The notes under the pieces are model-generated. The model saw only the letters and a program-made list of their open reading frames with translations. It did not search any database and had not been told where the DNA came from. The translations under genes were made by a program, and so were the position numbers. Shown in pieces: positions 42,490-51,425 of a stretch of 64,000 nucleotides of DNA. Source of the stretch: SAR202 cluster bacterium. GTDB lineage: Bacteria; Chloroflexota; Dehalococcoidia; Lucifugimonadales; VGZY01. Location of the stretch: assembly GCA_016872355.1 (NCBI GenBank), contig VGZY01000003.1, positions 1 through 64,000 of the forward strand, written 5' to 3'. The stretch's first letter is position 1. The number at the start of each line of letters is the position of its first letter.

Positions 42490-44262
42490 TTAGGACTTGT
42501 CCACGATGTAGCGGCCTATTATGAGTGTGTCCAGTCCGCTGTTCGCGAAGGTCCTCACCGCGTCGGCCGGGGAGTTCACGATCGGTTCGCCGCGCACATT
42601 GAATGAGGTATTCAGCAGAACCGGCACTCCCGTAACTTCGCCGAACCTGCGGATAAGCTCATGATATAGAGGGCTGGTTTCCCTGTAAACCGTTTGCACC
42701 CGCGCCGTGCCCATGTGGCTCACAGCCGGCACATCCCCTGCGCGCGCGCCTTGCACATCCACCACGAGCAGCATGAACCGGTCCGCCATTCCGCAATCGC
42801 CTTCCGGCAGCCTGAAGTACCCCCTTGCCGCCTCCGAGGTCACCGACGGCGCGAACGGACGGAAGGGCTCGCGGAACTTGACCTTGGCGTTGACGATGTC
42901 TTTCATCTCGGCCCTGCGGGGGTCCGCCAGGATGCTCCGGTTGCCCAGCGCGCGCGGCCCCCACTCGGCCCGCCCCTGGTGCCAGCCCACCACCTTGCCG
43001 GCGACAAGGCGAGCGACCACATCGTCCAGCAGCTTCTCCTCGCTTTCCGCCTTGCGCCACGCCACCCCAGCGCTGCGCAGCGCCGCTTCCGCTTCCACCT
43101 CACCGAACTCTTCCCCCCAGTACGCGTGGTCCATCACGAACCTCTTTGCAGGCCCAAAGGCCTGCGCCGCGTATAGAGCCGCCCCGAGCGACCCGCCTCC
43201 GTCGCCTGCCGAAGGCTGCACGTACAACCGCTTCATCGGCGAATCACGCAGGATACGGGCGTTCGCTACGGAGTTCAGCGCAACCCCGCCGGCAAGGCAT
43301 AGAGTGTCCAGGCCCGTCTCCCTGTGCGCGATGCTCGCCAGGTCCACCACCGCCTCCTCGACGAACGCCTGCACACTGGCGGCGATGTCCGCGTAGCGCT
43401 GGTTCTGCTCCAGCATCCCCGCGTAGTCCGGCGGTCGCTCTCCGAAATAGGCCGGGTAACCGGTGTCACGCGTGAAGAACGGCGCTTCCGGGTTTCGTGC
43501 CGGGCCGAAAAGTTGAGTGAACTTGCGGGTATACGGCCTGCGAGTCGTGTGGTGGAAAGAGAAGTATCGCGGGTCCAGCCACAGCGCACCGTCCGGTCCT
43601 CGCCTTGCAATTTCCCGCACCCGGTCAAGGTATAAAGGCGAGCCGTACGGCGCCATCCCCATAACCTTGTACTCGCCTTCATTCACCTCGAAGCCGAGGA
43701 ATGCCGTGAAGGCGCTGTAAAGCAGGCCGAGAGAGTGCGGGAAACGGAGCTCCTGCTCTATTTGCACCGCCGGCCCGCTCGCCCTCCCAATCGTCGTGGT
43801 CGCCCATTCCCCAACCCCGTCAAACGTCAGGATGGCCGCTTCCTCGAACGGAGAGCACAGGTAAGCGCTGGCAGCGTGGGATAGGTGGTGGTCGGAGAAG
43901 AGCACGCGATTGCGGTCTATCCCCAGGGCACCCTGGATATGCCCTGCAATCCAGAGCTTGTCGAACATCCACGTCCGCATGCTCTGGACGAACATCCAGT
44001 AAGAGCGCGGATACCCGGCGATTGCGGTCTTGATCAGCCGCTCGAACTTCATGAACGGCTTCTCGAAGAAGACAACGTAGTCCAGGTCGCTCCCGGCAAC
44101 CCCTGCTCGGAGCAGGCAAAAGTCGATCGCATTCTGAGGGAAACTGTAGTCGTGCTTCTTGCGGGTGAAGCGCTCTTCCTCCGCCGCAGCTATCAATTCG
44201 CCGTCTTCAATAAGGGCTGCTGAAGCGTCGTGGAAGTAACAGGATATGCCCAGGATCCGCAT
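42490..44262 (-). CDS. NodU/CmcH-type carbamoyltransferase
   Basis: A 590-residue O-carbamoyltransferase that forms carbamoyl-adenylate and transfers the carbamoyl group to a hydroxyl of a sugar or natural product. Family blocks are ILGISCYFHDASAAL, AAAEEERFTRKKHDYSFP, FSDHHLSHAASAY, LCLAGGVALNSVANARIL and, in the C-terminal part, AEWGPRALGNRSILADPR and LLNTSFNVRGEPIVNSPADA. Full length. It sits between the SxtJ-like and DUF5989 genes in one operon and opposite the SGNH gene, suggesting modification of a surface polysaccharide. Confidence 0.93.
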   Translation of the reverse strand: MRILGISCYFHDASAALIEDGELIAAAEEERFTRKKHDYSFPQNAIDFCLLRAGVAGSDLDYVVFFEKPFMKFERLIKTAIAGYPRSYWMFVQSMRTWMFDKLWIAGHIQGALGIDRNRVLFSDHHLSHAASAYLCSPFEEAAILTFDGVGEWATTTIGRASGPAVQIEQELRFPHSLGLLYSAFTAFLGFEVNEGEYKVMGMAPYGSPLYLDRVREIARRGPDGALWLDPRYFSFHHTTRRPYTRKFTQLFGPARNPEAPFFTRDTGYPAYFGERPPDYAGMLEQNQRYADIAASVQAFVEEAVVDLASIAHRETGLDTLCLAGGVALNSVANARILRDSPMKRLYVQPSAGDGGGSLGAALYAAQAFGPAKRFVMDHAYWGEEFGEVEAEAALRSAGVAWRKAESEEKLLDDVVARLVAGKVVGWHQGRAEWGPRALGNRSILADPRRAEMKDIVNAKVKFREPFRPFAPSVTSEAARGYFRLPEGDCGMADRFMLLVVDVQGARAGDVPAVSHMGTARVQTVYRETSPLYHELIRRFGEVTGVPVLLNTSFNVRGEPIVNSPADAVRTFANSGLDTLIIGRYIVDKS

Positions 44263-44272
44263 TTCGGGCCTT

Positions 44273-44542
44273 CTACCCCTGGCTGCGCAGATAGGTCTGT
44301 GGATCGCCTACCGGCGCGCGGCGCACCCATCCGCTCTTGCCGGGCCGTAGTCTGAGGGGGTCGGCAATAAGGCCGAAAGGTAGGAAGAGCAATGTCATAA
44401 AGAACCAGTACACAAGCGTGAGAATGATCGCCATCTGGACCGTGCCCAGGATATGGGCAATCTTGAGCCACCGGTCCCACGCCCGCCTGAACAGGCTCTC
44501 TTCGGGTACTTTCCTGGCCGGGGCGGAGGCGTCGTTGCTCAC
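44273..44542 (-). CDS. SxtJ-like small membrane protein
   Basis: An 89-residue protein with a central hydrophobic helix pair (IAHILGTVQMAIILTLVYWFFMTLLFLPFGLIADPL) and a basic tail (LRLRPGKSGWVRR). This pattern is typical of the SxtJ-like proteins that precede carbamoyltransferases. The carbamoyltransferase ATG follows ten bases after its stop. It lies 12 bases after the DtxR gene on the same strand, so the two may be co-transcribed. Confidence 0.78.
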   Translation of the reverse strand: MSNDASAPARKVPEESLFRRAWDRWLKIAHILGTVQMAIILTLVYWFFMTLLFLPFGLIADPLRLRPGKSGWVRRAPVGDPQTYLRSQG

Positions 44543-44554
44543 GGGGCCCCCTCG

Positions 44555-45295
44555 CTACTTGGCCTTGTTGAGGCAGACCCAGATTCGCTCGGCAACAACA
44601 TACCCCACAACCACTTCACTGGCGCTTCCGGACGATAACCGGATCACTCCGCGGTACGGGGCGGCTTCGGTCACGGTAAATTTCTGGCCGGGGATGAGGC
44701 CGTTGGTGACGAAGTACTCCAGTAGCGTCTGGTCGTCTTCCGGCACACGGTCAATGACCAGGTTCTGGCCCTGCTTGACCGCGCTGAGGCGAAAAGAGTC
44801 TTTCGGAGGGATGTAGCCGCTTCCCGGTATGGGATGGCCGAAAGGGCATGTGCCGGGGTTGCCCAGGCGGTTGACTATCTTGTGCGCAAGCTCAGGGGAA
44901 ATGGCGTGCTCGAGCCTGTGGGCCTCAACATGGGCCTTGTGCATCTCCAGCCCCAGCAGGTCCACCACCATCCGCTCCGCCAGGCGGTGCCTGCGGACCA
45001 TGCTCTCCGCCGCCTTGCGCCCGGATGGGGTGAGGACAATATCTTTGTTGTTCGCAGTGGACTCTACCAGTCCCTCCCGGAATAGCCGGCCCAACATGCC
45101 GCTGACGCTAGGCAGCGAAGTCCCCAGCCCTTCACCTACCGGCAGCCGCTTGAGCTGCTCCGCCAGTTGAGTCGAAGTTACGCGCACACCCTGCTCCTCC
45201 AGCTGGAGTATGGAGAGAAGGTAGTTCTCAGCCGCTGGAGAAAGGCGGGTTTCCGACATGCGCGACTTCGGGGACCTGGGGTTCAACGGCGCCAT
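44555..45295 (-). CDS. DtxR/MntR-family metal-dependent repressor
   Basis: A 246-residue regulator. The N-terminal winged helix is LSPAAENYLLSILQLEEQGVRVTSTQLAEQL...LPSVSGMLGRLFREGLVE. The metal-binding dimerisation helices contain H, E and H ligands in MVRRHRLAERMVVDLLGLEMHKAHVEAHRLEHAISPEL. The C-terminal SH3/FeoA-like domain covers residues ~170-246. It would repress iron or manganese homeostasis genes when metal is bound. The start is at 45295 (GAGGG close upstream) or, 12 codons in, at 45259, where homology begins. A palindrome at 45353-45386 is a candidate operator. Confidence 0.88.
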   Translation of the reverse strand: MAPLNPRSPKSRMSETRLSPAAENYLLSILQLEEQGVRVTSTQLAEQLKRLPVGEGLGTSLPSVSGMLGRLFREGLVESTANNKDIVLTPSGRKAAESMVRRHRLAERMVVDLLGLEMHKAHVEAHRLEHAISPELAHKIVNRLGNPGTCPFGHPIPGSGYIPPKDSFRLSAVKQGQNLVIDRVPEDDQTLLEYFVTNGLIPGQKFTVTEAAPYRGVIRLSSGSASEVVVGYVVAERIWVCLNKAK

Positions 45296-45352
45296 ATGCC
45301 CTCATCAGGCGTCTGAATTAGAGACTGAATGTAACACTTACCTATGGGGCAG

Positions 45353-45386
45353 TCAACGCAACCCACATTCCGGCGGGTTGCGTTGA
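45353..45386. promoter_or_regulatory. Palindromic operator candidate between dtxR-like and membrane protein genes
   Basis: TCAACGCAACCC (45353-45364) and GGGTTGCGTTGA (45375-45386) form a perfect 12-bp inverted repeat with a 10-base spacer, centred about 75 bp upstream of the divergent DtxR-like gene. Confidence 0.5.
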
Positions 45387-45425
45387 GTAATCGAATGGTT
45401 TACAGATAGCTAGGAGGAAACGACT

Positions 45426-45482
45426 GTGGTATTATTCAGATTGCAGTCTTTGCTCTTGCGATTTGCTGTAGCCTTGAAATGA
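45426..45482 (+). CDS. Possible 18-residue leader peptide
   Basis: A GTG at 45426 stands eight bases after a consensus AGGAGG (45412-45417) and opens a frame of 18 codons, Leu- and Val-rich (MVLFRLQSLLLRFAVALK), ending at TGA 45480-45482. It lies about 100 bases before the membrane-protein gene. The site is better than that of most genes in the window. A regulatory leader or tiny membrane peptide is possible; there is no homologue to cite. Confidence 0.4.
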   Translation: MVLFRLQSLLLRFAVALK

Positions 45483-45580
45483 CTCCCCGGACCGACACAG
45501 GGAGCGTTTCCGTTTGACCTGTTGCCGGGCATGAGCATTTTAGGCAAGTCCCAGGGACGAGAGGAATACAGAGAAAGGTC

Positions 45581-46291
45581 ATGCCAGACGAAATGGAAGC
45601 TACGGTTAGCAAGCCGAAGGCGAAGGCCGTCCCGGCGCAACGAACAGAGGCCGGAATGGACTGGCCAAGGTTACGTTTCGCCCTTGCCATGGGTGTATTT
45701 GCGGCGGCCCTGGGCGCGGTCACACTCCTTATTAACTTCCTCACACAGGCCGAGTTCTTCCAGGTGCCGGAAAGACTCCCGCTCAGCCACACTCTCCTCT
45801 TCGGTGTGTGCGGGGCACTGCCCGGCTTCCTGATGGTCGCCCCTGCGGCCTACCTTATGTACGGCGTCAAGCCCGTCTTTCGGAAGGGCAAACGTGAGCC
45901 GCGCAGCCTGATAGCGTGGATCACCCTCGGCTTCACTTACGCCTTCTTTTACTCCCTTCTGGCCGGAGGCGTCTTCCTCCCAATAGGCCAGTACATGGTA
46001 CTTTTCCTGTCCAGCCTTTACGGCGTTCCAAACCTGGTAGTCAAGTTCATCGACCTCGCTACCGCGGACTGGTATACGCTGGGCATTCTCAACAGCTTTA
46101 AAATTGTGTACACGTGCCTCGTTGCCGGTGCGTTCTTCGGGCCAGGCGCGTGGGTCATAGACAAGTTCAACACCTCGGCAGACAAGAAGACGGCCGAATA
46201 CGGGACATGGGCTGTCGTGGCAGTATTCAGCATCATACCGCTGCTGCTTTTCGCGTTCTCTTCCGAGTCCCTCCTTTCCAAGCTGGGATAG
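45581..46291 (+). CDS. Multi-pass membrane protein, function unknown
   Basis: A 236-residue protein with about five transmembrane helices (residues ~30-52, ~70-92, ~108-130, ~165-190 and ~208-230) and a charged N-terminus. No family was recognised. GAAAGG precedes the ATG by a few bases. It is divergent from the DtxR-like repressor across a palindrome, so metal-linked control is possible. It ends before a 24-bp stem terminator. Confidence 0.65.
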   Translation: MPDEMEATVSKPKAKAVPAQRTEAGMDWPRLRFALAMGVFAAALGAVTLLINFLTQAEFFQVPERLPLSHTLLFGVCGALPGFLMVAPAAYLMYGVKPVFRKGKREPRSLIAWITLGFTYAFFYSLLAGGVFLPIGQYMVLFLSSLYGVPNLVVKFIDLATADWYTLGILNSFKIVYTCLVAGAFFGPGAWVIDKFNTSADKKTAEYGTWAVVAVFSIIPLLLFAFSSESLLSKLG

Positions 46292-46314
46292 GCCACAGGT
46301 CAATCGACAAATAT

Positions 46315-46364
46315 AGAAGGAGGATGTGGTCGGCGGGCTTGCCCGCCGACCACATCCTCCTTCT
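46315..46364. terminator. Very strong bidirectional terminator hairpin
   Basis: A perfect 24-bp stem (46315-46338 with 46341-46364), then TTTT, between convergent genes. The apex GGCGGGCTTGCCCGCC resembles a smaller hairpin at 52609-52623. Confidence 0.9.
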
Positions 46365-46395
46365 TTTATCTTCAGACAGGGGCTATGTCCGGGCC

Positions 46396-47451
46396 TTAAT
46401 TTGGCACAGTTACCAGCCTACCGCCCTCCTGGTGGGACTTCAGGAAGCCGAGCATGATCTGTAGCACCTTCCTGCCTTCCGTGGCGGAGGAGATGCTCTG
46501 CCCGCCCTTCTCAAGGATGTCGAACATCTCCTCGTAGGCCGCAACGAGGCCGTGGACCTGGAAGAAGTCAGGTCTGAGTGTGAGCCTGAGCAGGTCGCCG
46601 GGACCCGGCCCCGCAGTCTGAAGCTCCGCCGTTCGGTCCTCCAGTCCAAAATTGATCTGCCCGTTTGGGCCGCTTAGCTGTACCGTGTACGTCGCCAGAG
46701 TGTTTTTCATTCCGGCGTAGTGGGTCCGGACACCGTTCTTGAAAATAATGAAGCCGCTCACGCCCGGGTCGTTCGCCGGCTCCCGCCCACCGTCCCCCTT
46801 GTACCTGTCCCAATGGTCGAAGCCGTCCTCCAGCCTGGCAAAGACCTGCACCGGTTCGGAGTCCGCAAAAAAGCTCACCGCGTCGAGCATGTGCGTACCG
46901 TTGCGGAAGAGCATCGCCCTCGGGCCGCCAAGCGTCGCGACGATGCTGCTGAGCTGGCCTATGCTGCCAGCGCGAATAGTGTCGCGCACCTTGTGGTAAA
47001 GGGGCGCCCATCGCCGTGTGTGGCCTACTACCAGCAGTGTCCCGTTCTTGAGGCACGCATCGATCATCCGGTCCGCGTCTTCCAGGCTGGTTGCTATTGG
47101 CTTCTCGCAAAAGATCGCCCTGACACCTGCATTGGCGGCGTCTACCGTTATGTTGGCGTGGAGGTTGTCCGGGGTTACTACCGTGAGGGCGTCCAGCTTC
47201 TCCTTCGCGAGCATCTCTTTGTACGAGGTGTACACATTCGCTTTCGGCCACTTGGCGCCCCACGTCTTTTTGAAATCTTCCAGTAGCTCCGGCTTGAGGT
47301 CACACAGGGCCGCAACTTCCGCCCGTGGATTCAGGGCAAGGCAGGAAGCGTGAGAGACTATTATCTGGTTCTTGAGAGGGTAGGGGGGCGGCGCTTTGGG
47401 AGCGCTCGCCGCAATCCATGTTCCGCCGACGATTCCGACTCGATATGCCAT
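46396..47451 (-). CDS. Gfo/Idh/MocA-family oxidoreductase
   Basis: A 351-residue dehydrogenase. The N-terminal Rossmann motif is VGIVGGTWIAASA, then VTPDNLHANITVDAANAGVRAIFCEKPIATSLEDAD, with the conserved EKP that positions NAD(P) and substrate, and a C-terminal alpha/beta substrate domain. Such enzymes act on sugars, inositols or related polyols. It is monocistronic. The long loop after the glycine motif (APKAPPPYPLKNQ) is somewhat unusual. Confidence 0.9.
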   Translation of the reverse strand: MAYRVGIVGGTWIAASAPKAPPPYPLKNQIIVSHASCLALNPRAEVAALCDLKPELLEDFKKTWGAKWPKANVYTSYKEMLAKEKLDALTVVTPDNLHANITVDAANAGVRAIFCEKPIATSLEDADRMIDACLKNGTLLVVGHTRRWAPLYHKVRDTIRAGSIGQLSSIVATLGGPRAMLFRNGTHMLDAVSFFADSEPVQVFARLEDGFDHWDRYKGDGGREPANDPGVSGFIIFKNGVRTHYAGMKNTLATYTVQLSGPNGQINFGLEDRTAELQTAGPGPGDLLRLTLRPDFFQVHGLVAAYEEMFDILEKGGQSISSATEGRKVLQIMLGFLKSHQEGGRLVTVPN

Positions 47452-47600
47452 TCGAAATTGACCTCACAATGGAATTATGACTATTACTAAGGAGGGCAGC
47501 GGCTGAAGTATACCTGCGTTCAGGTGGCCCTACAAGCCGAATACGTAATCGTCGCCGAAGATGTGGATTGATGAAAAGTTCGAGTGCATGTACTATAATC

Positions 47601-47628
47601 TTGACTGAAGCAGCGCACCATATATAAT
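47601..47628 (+). promoter_or_regulatory. Promoter of the ABC transporter operon
   Basis: TTGACT (47601-47606), 16 bp, TATAAT (47623-47628). A second TATAAT at 47594-47599 lies just upstream. The predicted transcript has a leader of about 300 bases before the permease gene. A weaker TTGACA (47707-47712) lies inside it. Apart from these, the 483-bp gap holds no gene I can support. Confidence 0.65.
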
Positions 47629-47934
47629 TGTCTGCTATCGAAAGGTACCGTCGTTTTCGCGTCTCACCGGACTAGGCGCACCACTTGCCGCAGGAGGGGT
47701 GTTGTCTTGACACGGAAGCCGCAAATAGATTACGGTACTCGCGATTAAAATGGGTGAGCACACCCTCAAGCAGTTATGGTGAAATACTGCGAGCGGCGAA
47801 GAGTGAACGCTTGCACGCAGTACCCGGGCTGCTCGGTGCCAGCCCCTCTTTTGTGGTCGGCCAATCCCAAGTCGGCGTGTGTAGTGCGGATCCCTTTGTT
47901 GTAGACTCTTGGCAGCTCTAAAGGAGTGCGGTTA

Positions 47935-49119
47935 ATGGCAGACCAGGCCTCGCAGCAACCCAACCCCACCGTTCAGGACCAGCAACACGAGGAGTACAAC
48001 GTTGCTTCTCAGTGGAAGCTGATGTGGTGGCGCTTCAGGAAGCACAAGGCCGCAATGATCTCGGCAGTTATTCTGGGCATTTGCTATCTGGCCTTCCCGT
48101 TTTCCGAGTTCCTCGGAATCGGTGAGCCGGGACGAATCACCGAGCCGTATCACTACCTTCGGCCTCAGGTCATCCGCTTTTTCGATAATGGTAGCTTTAG
48201 CCCCCACGTCAACGGACTCAGACCTTACCGTGACCTCAAGACTTTCCAGAAGAAGTACCAGACCCTTCCCAACCTGAAGTACCCGGTCCGCCTCTTTGCT
48301 TCCGGCTACGAATACAAGATGTTTGGCTTCATCAATACAAACAAGCACATTCTTGGGTTCTCAGACCCTAACGTGCTTACTCAGGACACCACAATGCCTG
48401 ACGGCACGGTGCTGCCCAGCCGTCCGTCGCTCTTCCTGCTCGGCAGCGACTCGCTCGGGCGTGATAGCTGGTCCCGCCTTGTCCTATCCAACCGCATTTC
48501 GCTCTCCATCGGCATGATCGGCGTGGCCATCAGCCTCGTCGGTGGAATCGTGATGGGAGGCATATCCGGCTACTACGGCGGCGTGGTAGACACGATCATC
48601 CAGCGTATCATTGAAATCAAGGGCGGTATCCCAACCCTTCCGCTGTGGATGGGCCTGTCCGCCGCCGTGCCTCGCGACTGGACAGTCTTGCAAGTGTACT
48701 TCGGTATTACGCTGGTGCTCTCCATATTCGCTTGGACCGGTATGGCGCGCACCGTGCGCGGCAAATTCTTGGCCCTCCGCGAGGAGGACTACGTAATGGC
48801 CGCGCGCATCGCCGGCGCGCCCGAGGGCCGCATAATGTTCCGGCACATGCTGCCGGGCTTCTACAGCCACATCATCGCTTCCATAAGCTTGTCCATCCCC
48901 GGCATGATCATCGGAGAGACGAGCTTGAGCTTCCTTGGGCTGGGCCTCCGGCCCCCGGCGGTCAGCTACGGCATCATGCTGATCGAGGCGCAGAACCCGG
49001 TTACGGTGGCCCTGTATCCGTGGCTCATGTTCGTGGCGCTGCCGGTAATCATCATCGTCCTGGCCTTCAACTTCCTGGGTGACGGTCTCCGCGACGCGTC
49101 CGACCCATACGGCAAATAA
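47935..49119 (+). CDS. Oligopeptide-type ABC transporter permease (OppC/DppC-like)
   Basis: A 394-residue permease, longer than the usual ~300. After TM1 (residues ~38-60) comes an extracytoplasmic insert of roughly 70 residues (PYRDLKTFQKKYQTLP, FASGYEYKMFGFINTNKHILGFSDP). The standard LLGSDSLGRDSWSRLVLSNRISLSIG and core follow, with the ATPase-contact motif in ARIAGAPEGRIMFRHMLPG. This insert is known in an OppC subgroup. AAGGAG lies eight bases before the ATG at 47935. No OppB-type permease or binding protein is adjacent, so the partners must be encoded elsewhere. Confidence 0.92.
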   Translation: MADQASQQPNPTVQDQQHEEYNVASQWKLMWWRFRKHKAAMISAVILGICYLAFPFSEFLGIGEPGRITEPYHYLRPQVIRFFDNGSFSPHVNGLRPYRDLKTFQKKYQTLPNLKYPVRLFASGYEYKMFGFINTNKHILGFSDPNVLTQDTTMPDGTVLPSRPSLFLLGSDSLGRDSWSRLVLSNRISLSIGMIGVAISLVGGIVMGGISGYYGGVVDTIIQRIIEIKGGIPTLPLWMGLSAAVPRDWTVLQVYFGITLVLSIFAWTGMARTVRGKFLALREEDYVMAARIAGAPEGRIMFRHMLPGFYSHIIASISLSIPGMIIGETSLSFLGLGLRPPAVSYGIMLIEAQNPVTVALYPWLMFVALPVIIIVLAFNFLGDGLRDASDPYGK

Positions 49120-49134
49120 TCACTAGGAGGAATA

Positions 49135-50196
49135 ATGACCGAGAATAACAACGACTTTCTTATTCGAGTCAGAGACCTGAAGGTCCACTATGCCACCGAT
49201 GAGGGCGTGGTGAAGGCCGTGGACGGCGTCAACTTCGAGCTCAAGCCCGGCGAGACGCTCGGCGTCGTGGGCGAGAGCGGGTGCGGCAAGAGCACCGTCG
49301 GCAGGGCGATTCTGAACATCGTCGAGAAGCCCGGCAAGATCGAGGACGGCACTATCGAGTGGAAGATGTCTCCCGGCCCGGACTCCGACATAGTGGACAT
49401 CTCCAAGGAGGCGCCGAACGGGCGCCTGATGCGCGGGATCCGCGGCGCGGGAATCGCGCTGATCTTCCAGGAGCCGATGACATCGTTCAGCCCCTTGCAC
49501 ACCATCGGCAACCAGATGGCGGAGGCGATTCGCCTTCACACGGACCTGACAGAGATGCAGATTGAAGAGCGCTCCAAGGAGCTGCTCAAGATGGTCGGCA
49601 TCCCGAACGCGGAACAGCGCCTGAAGGAGTACGCCTGGCAGCTCTCCGGCGGTCTTCGCCAGCGCGCGATGATCGCAATGGCCCTCTCCTGCGAGCCCAG
49701 GCTGCTCATCGCCGACGAGCCGACAACGGCTCTCGACGTGACGACACAGGCACAGATTCTAGACCTGATGCGCCAGCTCCAGCAGCGGAACGGCATGGGC
49801 ATCGTCCTCATCACCCACAACCTGGGCGTGGTGGCGGAAATGTCGGACAAGATCGCAGTCATGTACCTGGGCAAGGCCGTTGAGACCGGCCCAGTGGACG
49901 ATGTGTTCCATAACCCGCAGCACCCATACACTCAGGGCCTGCTGCGGTCGATTCCCAGCATCTACACCAGGGGCCACGGCAAGCTGCCCTCTATTCCGGG
50001 TAGCATTCCTCACCCCTTCAACCGGCCTTCGGGTTGCACCTTCCGGCCGCGGTGCCCGTCATTCATGCAGGGCGTATGCGACGTGCACGTGCCCACCTTC
50101 CAGGCCATCAAGGGCACCAACCAGCAGGTACGATGCTTCCTGCATCACCCGCCGAAAGAGGCGGAACAGCCCAAAGAGGTGACAACACGTGGTTGA
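49135..50196 (+). CDS. ABC transporter ATP-binding protein (OppD/DppD-like)
   Basis: A 353-residue ATPase. Walker A is [15 protein letters not shown], the Q-loop is [15 protein letters not shown], the signature is [15 protein letters not shown], Walker B is [12 protein letters not shown], and the H-loop is LITHNLG. The C-terminal oligopeptide-transporter extension includes the Cys-containing [16 protein letters not shown]. It energises peptide import. AGGAGG lies a few bases before the ATG. Confidence 0.95.
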   Translation: MTENNNDFLIRVRDLKVHYATDEGVVKAVDGVNFELKPGETLGVVGESGCGKSTVGRAILNIVEKPGKIEDGTIEWKMSPGPDSDIVDISKEAPNGRLMRGIRGAGIALIFQEPMTSFSPLHTIGNQMAEAIRLHTDLTEMQIEERSKELLKMVGIPNAEQRLKEYAWQLSGGLRQRAMIAMALSCEPRLLIADEPTTALDVTTQAQILDLMRQLQQRNGMGIVLITHNLGVVAEMSDKIAVMYLGKAVETGPVDDVFHNPQHPYTQGLLRSIPSIYTRGHGKLPSIPGSIPHPFNRPSGCTFRPRCPSFMQGVCDVHVPTFQAIKGTNQQVRCFLHHPPKEAEQPKEVTTRG

Positions 50197-51361
50197 GGCC
50201 AAGACTTCCAACGAAACTCTGACGATGTCCCACCCGGACTCGCTGCTTGAGGTCCGAAGTCTCAAGAAGTACTTCCCGATCATGAAGGGCTTCATGAAAA
50301 GGCAGGTCGGCGCGGTCAGGGCCGTCGACGACGTCAGCTTCGAGATCAAGCAGGGCGAGACCCTCGGCCTGGTGGGCGAGAGCGGATGCGGCAAGACCAC
50401 AACCTCCCGCTGTATCATGAGGGCCATCGATCCTTCCTCCGGCGATATTCTGTTCAAGACGGAGACCGGGGAGGTGGTGGATGTTTCCACCATCGATAAG
50501 GAGCCGTTGCGCGAGCTGCGCAAGGACATGCAGATGATTTTCCAGGACCCGTTCACTTCGCTTAACCCGCGCATGTCGCTCCTGGACATCGTGGGCGAGC
50601 CTCTCCTGGTGCACGGGGAGAAGAGCTCCAAGGCCAGGCGGGACCGCGTAGCGGAGCTGCTGAGGCTCGTGGGCCTCCGGCCGGAGTACATGCGCCGCTT
50701 CCCGCACGCCTTCTCCGGCGGCGAGCGCCAGCGTATCGGTATTGCGCGCGCCCTTGCCCTGAACCCCAGGCTGGTGGTCGCCGACGAGCCTGTGTCCGCG
50801 CTGGACGTATCCGTCCAGGCCCAGGTCATCAACCTGCTCTCGGACCTCCAGCAGCAGCTGCACCTGACGTACCTGTTCGTGGCCCACGACCTCTCGATCG
50901 TCCGCCACATCTCCGACCGCGTCGCGGTCATGTACGTCGGCAAGGTCGCGGAGCTCGCGCCCACGGAGATGCTCTTCGAGAACCCGCTGCACCCGTACAC
51001 GTCCGCGCTGCTGCAGTCGGTGCCTATACCTGATCCGCGCCTGCGCAAGGCCCGCTTCGTCCTTCAGGGCGAGGTCGCCAGCCCGGCGAACCCGCCATCC
51101 GGCTGCTACTTCCACCCGCGCTGCCAGTTCGCCGTTGAACGGTGCCGCGTGGAAAACCCGCCGCTGCGCGAGGTTAAGGACAAGGGCCACTACGTGAGCT
51201 GCCACAGGGCAGAGGAGCTCCAACTCCCGGGCATCACGAAGGTCGGCATCAACAAGCAGTCGAAGCTCGGCGCCGCGCCTTCCGCCAAGCCCGCCGCTTC
51301 GTCCGCTGCGAAGCCTGCAGCGCCCGCCGCCCAGCCGCCGAAAGAAAATACCAAGAAGTAG
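50189..51361 (+). CDS. ABC transporter ATP-binding protein (OppF/DppF-like)
   Basis: A 390-residue ATPase with [58 protein letters not shown] and VAHDLSIV motifs, and the Cys-bearing oligopeptide C-terminus ([15 protein letters not shown]). It starts at a GTG overlapping oppD by eight bases, with GAGGTG upstream. The last ~40 residues are an Ala/Pro/Lys-rich tail absent from typical OppF. A terminator follows. Confidence 0.95.
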   Translation: MVEAKTSNETLTMSHPDSLLEVRSLKKYFPIMKGFMKRQVGAVRAVDDVSFEIKQGETLGLVGESGCGKTTTSRCIMRAIDPSSGDILFKTETGEVVDVSTIDKEPLRELRKDMQMIFQDPFTSLNPRMSLLDIVGEPLLVHGEKSSKARRDRVAELLRLVGLRPEYMRRFPHAFSGGERQRIGIARALALNPRLVVADEPVSALDVSVQAQVINLLSDLQQQLHLTYLFVAHDLSIVRHISDRVAVMYVGKVAELAPTEMLFENPLHPYTSALLQSVPIPDPRLRKARFVLQGEVASPANPPSGCYFHPRCQFAVERCRVENPPLREVKDKGHYVSCHRAEELQLPGITKVGINKQSKLGAAPSAKPAASSAAKPAAPAAQPPKENTKK

Positions 51362-51390
51362 TCTCCCGGCCGGCGAACATTGATGATTTG

Positions 51391-51424
51391 AACTGCGCCC
51401 CGACTTGTCGGGGCGCAGTTGTTT
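51391..51424 (+). terminator. Terminator of the ABC operon
   Basis: A 14-bp perfect stem (51391-51404 with 51407-51420) followed by GTTTTC. It partly serves the convergent amidohydrolase gene. Confidence 0.85.
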
Positions 51425-51425
51425 T

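Noticed and set aside
47685-47921. 78-codon frame in the leader of the ABC operon
   Set aside because: No Shine-Dalgarno, mixed composition and no recognisable family; the region reads better as an untranslated leader.
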